64,000 bases of DNA, from assembly GCF_034933565.1 (NCBI RefSeq), contig NZ_JAYFNG010000024.1:1-64000 (forward strand). The letters are read 5' to 3'. Made by a program: the position numbers and the translations under genes. Each line of letters starts with the position of its first letter. The stretch's first letter is position 1. Positions 62,393-64,000 of the stretch are shown here, piece after piece. The DNA is from Raineyella sp034933565 (GTDB lineage Bacteria > Actinomycetota > Actinomycetes > Propionibacteriales > Propionibacteriaceae). The notes below the pieces were generated by a model, which saw nothing but the letters and a program-made list of their open reading frames with translations, was not told where the DNA came from and did not search any database.

Positions 62393-64000
62393 TCAGCCCG
62401 GGTAGGCGGCGGCGGTGATCGTACCCGACAGCCGCGGCCAGGTGAAGACGTCCTCGTAACGCCAGGCCCCGCCCTGGTCGCCGACGACCACCATCCGGGT
62501 ACTCTCCGGGTTCGGCAGGGTCGCGATCGACCGGGCCTGCCAGCCGTCCGGCTGCCCGATCTGTTGCACGGCGACGGTGCTGAGGTCGAGCCGGTACGGA
62601 CTCGGCTGGGTGCTCTCCTGACCGGCGCCGAGCACGGCCAGACCCATCGGGCCGATCCAGCCGATGTCGCTGACCGAGGTGAGCTGCGCCTGGCCGCTGG
62701 TGGCGAGTGGGACGACCTGCAGGCCCTCGACGCGGATGGTCCCACCGTGGCGGTCGACCCGGGCCAGCGCCAGCGTGGTGTGGCCGTCGCGCTCGATGAC
62801 CACCGCCATCCGTACCCCGTCCGGGGACAGCCGGAAACTGCTGATCCGCGCCCCGGCGAGGTCCCCGGCGTCCACGTCGTGCAGCTGGTCGCCCTGGGCC
62901 ACCTGGATCCGCTGATGACCCGGTTCACCGGACACCAGCCACAGCTCACCGGTCCGCGCGAACTGCGGGCGGAGCACCTGGGACAGGCCGGTGAAGGTCG
63001 CTGTGGTGGTGCCGGCCGACAGGTCGAAGGTGGTCACCCGGGTCCCGGCCCCGGTGACGACCGCCGCGGTGTCCGCCGCGGCCGTGACGGCGAGACTCTC
63101 CGGCACCACTCCCCCCTGACCGAAAGGCCCCGGGACCGGGACGATCGTGCTGGTCTGATCGCCCTGGTCGACCCGGACGACCCTGCGGTCGACGATCGCG
63201 AAGAGCCGGTTGTCCAGCCCGGCCGGGACCGGCGACATGACCGGCAGCGCCTTCACCGGCACGACCGAGTTCTGACCGGCCAGGTCACCGAGGGCGTACG
63301 AGGCGCCGTTGTGCAGCACCTTCACCCCCGTCACCGACGGCACCTGGGCGAGGGTCCAGGTGAGCTGCCCGGCGATGAGCCGACGCTGCTGCATGTCCAG
63401 ACTGTCGATCGGGCCGCCGAGGTCGACCGTGGCGACCCCGGCCCCGTCCACGGTGACGTCGTTCCGCAGCGTCGTGCCGCCCGGAATGGCGCTGCTGACG
63501 GCGGGCCCGATCCAGTCCCCCGGCCCGGCCAGCAGGGCGCGCACCAGCGTCGAGGGCGTACGTCTCCCCTGGGCCAGCGAGACCGGGTCGGGCACCAGGT
63601 ACTGCCCGCCCGGCTCGGGCCAATAGAGGTTGGGGTGCTGGAAGAAGTTGTCGAAGACGAACTGACTGACCAACAGGCCCTGGGGCGGCGCCGAGATCCG
63701 CCACTGGCCGTCCGCCCCACGCTGGAGGCCGAAGTCGGTGGACAACTGCTCCTTGACCGGGGTGAAGGTCCCGCGGGCATCGACCCGGCCGGTGACCGGG
63801 GTGTTGAGGATCACCCGACCGTCGGACTCGGCCAGCGAGTGCCCGTCGGCGTAGACGGTGACACCCGACATCGGCTGCCAGTTGTTCCGCACCGCCGCGG
63901 TGAGGTAGAGCCTGGCGGTCGCGTAATCCGGCTCGTACGCCGCCATCGCCTGCAGGAAGCCGTCCACGATCGCCCGCGGCGAGCTGTTGGGCGCCGGTGG
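62393..64000 (-). CDS. lpqB: Lipoprotein LpqB (5' end outside window)
   Basis: 535 C-terminal residues of a protein whose reading frame runs off the right edge, so the signal peptide and lipobox are not seen. FLQAMAAYEPDYATARLYLT, a GerMN-like domain (about 130-230, VSLAQGRRTPSTLVRALLAGP) and a beta-propeller-like C-terminal half (FRLSPDGVRMAVVIERDG) match LpqB, which works with the MtrAB two-component system. The comF-lpqB spacer (62161-62392) contains two copies of CCACCGCTGTGGA 30 bp apart and no gene. Confidence 0.92.
   Translation of the reverse strand, partial: PPAPNSSPRAIVDGFLQAMAAYEPDYATARLYLTAAVRNNWQPMSGVTVYADGHSLAESDGRVILNTPVTGRVDARGTFTPVKEQLSTDFGLQRGADGQWRISAPPQGLLVSQFVFDNFFQHPNLYWPEPGGQYLVPDPVSLAQGRRTPSTLVRALLAGPGDWIGPAVSSAIPGGTTLRNDVTVDGAGVATVDLGGPIDSLDMQQRRLIAGQLTWTLAQVPSVTGVKVLHNGASYALGDLAGQNSVVPVKALPVMSPVPAGLDNRLFAIVDRRVVRVDQGDQTSTIVPVPGPFGQGGVVPESLAVTAAADTAAVVTGAGTRVTTFDLSAGTTTATFTGLSQVLRPQFARTGELWLVSGEPGHQRIQVAQGDQLHDVDAGDLAGARISSFRLSPDGVRMAVVIERDGHTTLALARVDRHGGTIRVEGLQVVPLATSGQAQLTSVSDIGWIGPMGLAVLGAGQESTQPSPYRLDLSTVAVQQIGQPDGWQARSIATLPNPESTRMVVVGDQGGAWRYEDVFTWPRLSGTITAAAYPG

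Overview
The window is a 64 kb stretch of a high-GC actinobacterial chromosome. WhiB, a PdtaS-type kinase, a SigH/RshA pair, AdnAB, UvrD2 with HRDC, LpqB, a PPA1309-family gene and many leaderless genes all point that way. Gene content and order resemble the Mycobacterium tuberculosis block Rv3193c-Rv3244c, while the PPA1309-type gene, recCBD and the insertions suggest a member of the Propionibacteriaceae. No phage, transposon, CRISPR array or plasmid gene is visible. The window looks like core chromosome with local insertions.

Layout. (1) 0-9 kb: a membrane protein, whiB1 behind two CRP-like palindromes, the sensor kinase pdtaS, the 24-residue ribosomal protein bL37, sigH-rshA with a SigH-type promoter, an SRAP/YedK DNA-crosslink protein, and a doxX-aroA-rsgA run followed by hisN. 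(2) 9-20 kb: serA, a five-gene peptide/nickel-type ABC transporter, a P1/NylC-like self-processing peptidase, initiator tRNA-fMet with a strong terminator, and a pair of M16 peptidase subunits. (3) 20-28 kb: a UPF0182 membrane protein, a PPA1309-family protein, a PDZ-Lon-like protease, moaE, a DUF2342 protein and an orphan E1-like protein with a RiPP-recognition-type N-terminus. (4) 28-46 kb: a dense DNA-end-processing block, with uvrD2, recC-recB-recD, nudC, adnB and adnA. (5) 46-52 kb: DUF3107, a DEAD-box helicase, a hydrolase-fold protein without its Ser nucleophile, a PHP phosphoesterase and small conserved proteins. (6) 52-64 kb: secA, a flavin/PPOX-like protein, gnd, the long ribosome hibernation factor hpf, the nitrogen operon amtB-glnK-glnD, comF and the 3' part of lpqB.

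Functional links. SigH and RshA form a redox-responsive sigma/anti-sigma switch with a matching autoregulatory promoter. RecCBD and AdnAB are two complete helicase-nuclease machines side by side. AmtB, GlnK and GlnD form an ammonium uptake and sensing module. The M16 pair and the four ABC components are translationally coupled through 4-bp ATGA overlaps.

The most unusual feature is non-coding. At least six genes end inside an array of short tandem repeats (units of about 13-28 bp) whose first unit contains the stop codon. Other arrays lie in promoter regions. Two promoter arrays 24 kb apart share the same GTGTTGTCC motif at an exact 21-bp period, and one sits next to a cluster of DnaA-box-like TTGTCCACA sites. 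A second recurring pattern is a -10-like hexamer 6-7 nt upstream of the start codon at about a dozen genes, which predicts leaderless transcripts.
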